A DNA stretch of 44,203 nucleotides from Gammaproteobacteria bacterium (GTDB lineage: Bacteria; Pseudomonadota; Gammaproteobacteria; DSM-16500). The first letter of the stretch is position 1; every line of letters begins with the position of its first letter. Below, piece by piece: positions 42,589 through 44,203 of this stretch. Both the position numbers and the translations under genes were made by a program. Location: the NCBI GenBank assembly GCA_013287765.1, contig JABDDD010000013.1, forward strand, positions 1-44,203, read 5' to 3'. Under the pieces are notes generated by a model. It saw only the letters and a list, made by a program, of their open reading frames with translations, was not told the origin of the DNA and searched no databases.

Positions 42589-43270
42589 TGCATACTCCTG
42601 CCATTTGATCATAAGTATTGTTTAGTTTTGGCTTTGAAAATGTTGCAGCCTTTCTTAGCCATGAAAGAAAAGCCATACTCCAATTTGCAAAGGTGCTTCC
42701 TTTTGCAACATAGTATTCTTTGAAAGCTTCCAATTCTGAATCAACATCCAACCCTAATAAGGTTGATTTTTCTCGATGCGCTTCCTCTACCGCGAATAAT
42801 TCAGGAAAGGTTGTCTTTTTGTTTTTTAGAGATGACCTTTTTGATTTACCTAATGATGTATATTCTTTGATGTTATTACTGATGTTATTAGGAGGTGTGG
42901 TGTGGCTGGGTACCGGGTCGCCTGGTGACAGGGTACTAGGGTGAGGGATAACCTGGTTATCAGGCAACCCGGTTATCTCACACCTTGGTATAAATAATGT
43001 GTAATGATTTTTTTCACCCTTTGATCGGGTAGGTTTTATAAGCTCTTTTTTCTCCAAATGTTTGATATAAGTTTTAACTGAAGACTCTGACATGCTGCAC
43101 TTTATTGCCAAAGTTTGTATTGATGGATAACAGTCGGTTTTGTTACCTGTATAACTAGCTAATATGACTAATAGCATTTTTTCATGTATTTTTAATCGAT
43201 CCGATAGTTCACTTCTTAAAAATCGATCAACTTTAACTTGTGCAACTTTTTTTTCTTCCTGCATAACCAT
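42581..43270 (-). CDS. Helix-turn-helix replication initiator (replisome organizer-like)
   Basis: A 229-residue protein with an N-terminal winged helix-turn-helix (LRSELSDRLKIHEKMLLVIL, then YPSIQTLAIKCSMSESSVKTYIKHLEKKELIKPT). A Pro/Asn-rich middle and a C-terminal helical region (SELEAFKEYYVAKGSTFANW...FLSWLRKAA) follow, the layout of phage O/gp18-type origin-binding initiators. AGGGATGGT precedes the ATG at 43270. It is directly upstream of the primase-helicase, overlapping by eight bases. The Pro/Asn-rich linker coincides with a repeat block at 42868-42977 that resembles an origin. Confidence 0.75.
   Translation of the reverse strand: MVMQEEKKVAQVKVDRFLRSELSDRLKIHEKMLLVILASYTGNKTDCYPSIQTLAIKCSMSESSVKTYIKHLEKKELIKPTRSKGEKNHYTLFIPRCEITGLPDNQVIPHPSTLSPGDPVPSHTTPPNNISNNIKEYTSLGKSKRSSLKNKKTTFPELFAVEEAHREKSTLLGLDVDSELEAFKEYYVAKGSTFANWSMAFLSWLRKAATFSKPKLNNTYDQMAGVCNE
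42868..42977. other. Candidate replication origin inside the initiator gene
   Basis: Reading the coding (minus) strand from 42977, GATAACCGGGTTGCCT, GATAACCAGGTTATCC and two diverged 16-base relatives (CTCACCCTAGTACCCT, GTCACCAGGCGACCCG) occur head to tail in a local GC-rich patch. GATAACC/GGTTATC also forms a 7+7 palindrome at 42947-42961. Next comes an AT-rich segment with two perfect 11-base repeats, TGATGTTATTA at 42868-42878 and 42880-42890. GC-rich iterons beside AT-rich repeats inside the initiator gene match lambda-type origin layout. Not tested for function. Confidence 0.5.
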
Positions 43271-43293
43271 ACCATCCCTAACTATTTTTAAAA

Positions 43294-43518
43294 TTACTCC
43301 AAAAATAAGTACATATTGTCTCTATCAGCGCTATATGGGAACCAGATAGCTGCTAATTTTTTTGCAATATGGAATAAATCTTTATTGAAAATAGTCTTAG
43401 CTGGGGATAGATTTGTCTTTCTATAATTGGTATTATTTTCATGTTTATTACTTCCTATGCTGCGACGTGCTAAATCTGCCAGACCAAGCGCGTCGCGAGA
43501 CTTATATAAATTACTCAC
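43294..43518 (-). CDS. Small hypothetical island protein
   Basis: A 74-residue protein beginning with GTG at 43518, with a strong AAGGAG six bases upstream, which supports reality. It is basic, with an N-terminal part (SRDALGLADLARRSIGSNKHENNTN) and a C-terminal aromatic stretch (FPYSADRDNMYLFLE). No motif is recognised. It lies between the AlpA-like regulator and the replication initiator on the same strand, so it may be a replication or regulatory accessory. Confidence 0.5.
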   Translation of the reverse strand: MSNLYKSRDALGLADLARRSIGSNKHENNTNYRKTNLSPAKTIFNKDLFHIAKKLAAIWFPYSADRDNMYLFLE

Positions 43519-43584
43519 GTTTTACTCCTTGTTAATAGACTAGCCAAGTATCCTGCTTAGCTATTTTCCTAATTTCGCCAATCC

Positions 43585-43830
43585 CTAAATAACGTTTCCA
43601 TGAACTGTTGATCCATCTAGCCAATTAAGTACAGCTTGTTTTTCGTAACGCACAGATCGCATTATTTTTTTAAATGGAGGACCCCCCATTCCTGACCAAC
43701 GAGAACGCTCTAGTGATGCAGGCGATCTACTTAATACAGTTGCAATAACATTTTGATCGAATAGGGAATTGGGCGGTGAGTCCCAAAAGAGAGAAAGAAT
43801 TTCTAAAGTTTTTGGATTTTGTTTGCTCAT
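43585..43830 (-). CDS. AlpA-like helix-turn-helix regulator or excisionase
   Basis: An 81-residue protein with a MerR/AlpA-like DNA-binding fold across ~23-72 (FDQNVIATVLSRSPASLERS, then GMGGPPFKKIMRSVRYEKQAVLNWL). The GPPF...VRY...V..WL pattern is typical of AlpA and phage excisionases in island control regions. AGGAG precedes the ATG. It probably switches on the replication genes downstream or assists excision. Its position at the start of the minus-strand gene set agrees with that. Confidence 0.8.
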   Translation of the reverse strand: MSKQNPKTLEILSLFWDSPPNSLFDQNVIATVLSRSPASLERSRWSGMGGPPFKKIMRSVRYEKQAVLNWLDGSTVHGNVI

Positions 43831-43948
43831 TTATTAACTCCTATTAATTAGTTTGACGGAGTAAGAATAAGGTATTAAATAATTGCTTGGAATGCTGCAA
43901 TTGATGAGTTTTTATGAAATTTGTGCAGTATTAATGAGAATAGTGTAA

Positions 43949-44203
43949 CTAGTAAATACTGTAATTTTGATAAAACATTTTAGGTAACATAATAAATATA
44001 TTTCCTTTATTTTGATCTATTTCTTTCTTTATTAAGTTATATAAATAATACAAATACCTTTCGCCGGTAGATTCTTTATTTATGATACTTTTAATTTCCA
44101 ATATGATTCGCACAAGAGAACCTGCTTGCAGTTTATTTTCATAATAATAAATTAATTGAATCATTAAAAATCGAGAAAGGATGTGAATATATTTTTCAGT
44201 GAT
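43949..44203 (-). CDS. Unknown protein, probable 5' end outside window
   Basis: The minus-strand frame ending in TAA at 43949 stays open to the right edge (about 84 codons: ITEKYIHILSRFLMIQLIYYY onward). The ATG at 44164 has no ribosome site, so the gene probably begins beyond the window. The visible part is hydrophobic and lysine/tyrosine-rich, with a segment EIKSIINKESTGERYLYYLY. No family is recognised; it is not visibly an integrase C-terminus. It lies upstream of the AlpA-like gene. Confidence 0.45.
   Translation of the reverse strand: MTEKYIHILSRFLMIQLIYYYENKLQAGSLVRIILEIKSIINKESTGERYLYYLYNLIKKEIDQNKGNIFIMLPKMFYQNYSIY

Larger units (their letters stand above)
38192..44203. mobile_element. 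Candidate integrated phage satellite (PICI-like), right end not in window
   Basis: The interval from tRNA-Thr to the right edge holds phage- and satellite-type genes, mostly on the minus strand: AlpA-like regulator, replication initiator, primase-helicase, J-domain protein, small-terminase-like genes and a terS pseudogene. No large terminase, portal, capsid or tail gene is present. The tRNA location, gene order and absence of structural genes fit a phage-inducible island better than a prophage. An integrase and the second att site are not visible; they could lie to the right. Alternatively it is a decayed prophage end. Confidence 0.65.

Noticed and set aside
38718-44203. Complete prophage
   Set aside because: No large terminase, portal, capsid, tail or lysis gene is present in the visible part.

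Overview
The window looks like chromosome of an AT-rich gammaproteobacterium, most likely from the Legionellales (Legionella, Coxiella, Rickettsiella or Berkiella-type bacteria). This is inferred from gene content, not a database search. The clues are roughly one-third G+C by eye, several amino-acid permeases, a stand-alone ProQ/FinO protein, a short Fis, an RffA/WecE-type aminotransferase, an HPF-cold-shock fusion, and a tRNA gene without an encoded CCA.

Positions 1-38.1 kb are chromosomal backbone in short, often convergent or divergent units. (i) 0-5 kb: a cut-off secreted protein, an EamA transporter, then a small locus of a Nif11/NHLP-like 64-residue peptide divergent from a membrane protein with two cyclic-nucleotide-binding domains, a PqqD-like peptide-recognition domain and an M50 protease domain, followed 25 bases on by an RffA/WecE-like sugar aminotransferase. 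(ii) 5-11 kb: ETF-ubiquinone oxidoreductase, HPF-cold-shock fusion, 3-hydroxyisobutyryl-CoA hydrolase-like protein, LysM L,D-transpeptidase, and an amino-acid permease coupled to a ProQ protein carrying a nonamer repeat. (iii) 11.5-13 kb: a lysine-rich coiled-coil protein, HU and Fis in a row. (iv) 13-16.7 kb: an acyl-activating enzyme followed directly by an MNIO (DUF692) enzyme and its HvfC/BufC-type (DUF2063) partner, with no visible precursor peptide. (v) 16.7-29.8 kb: CpdA, an inner-membrane diguanylate cyclase, LysA, Tpx, a phosphopantetheinyl transferase, EttA, a threonine-dehydratase-like enzyme, a permease, SerA and a SerB-like phosphatase, and ArgE. (vi) 29.9-34.1 kb: etfB-etfA-TonB-dependent receptor-tonB on the minus strand with two 4-base overlaps. 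(vii) 34.3-37.9 kb: a large permease and a methyltransferase-TPR protein.

From the tRNA-Thr(CGT) at 38119 to the right edge lies what looks like an integrated phage satellite. On the minus strand it reads: unknown partial gene, AlpA-like regulator, small ORF, helix-turn-helix replication initiator, Toprim primase-helicase, J-domain protein, a decayed small-terminase copy, then two adjacent small-terminase-like genes. No large terminase, capsid or tail gene is visible, which suggests a PICI-like parasite that could redirect a helper phage's packaging. The initiator gene contains a GC-rich repeat block beside perfect 11-base AT-rich direct repeats, an arrangement like the lambdoid origin inside gene O. 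An integrase is not seen and may lie beyond the right end.

Most worth a second look are the Nif11-like/RRE/M50 locus, the orphan MNIO-HvfC pair, the satellite with duplicated terS genes, and its candidate internal origin.
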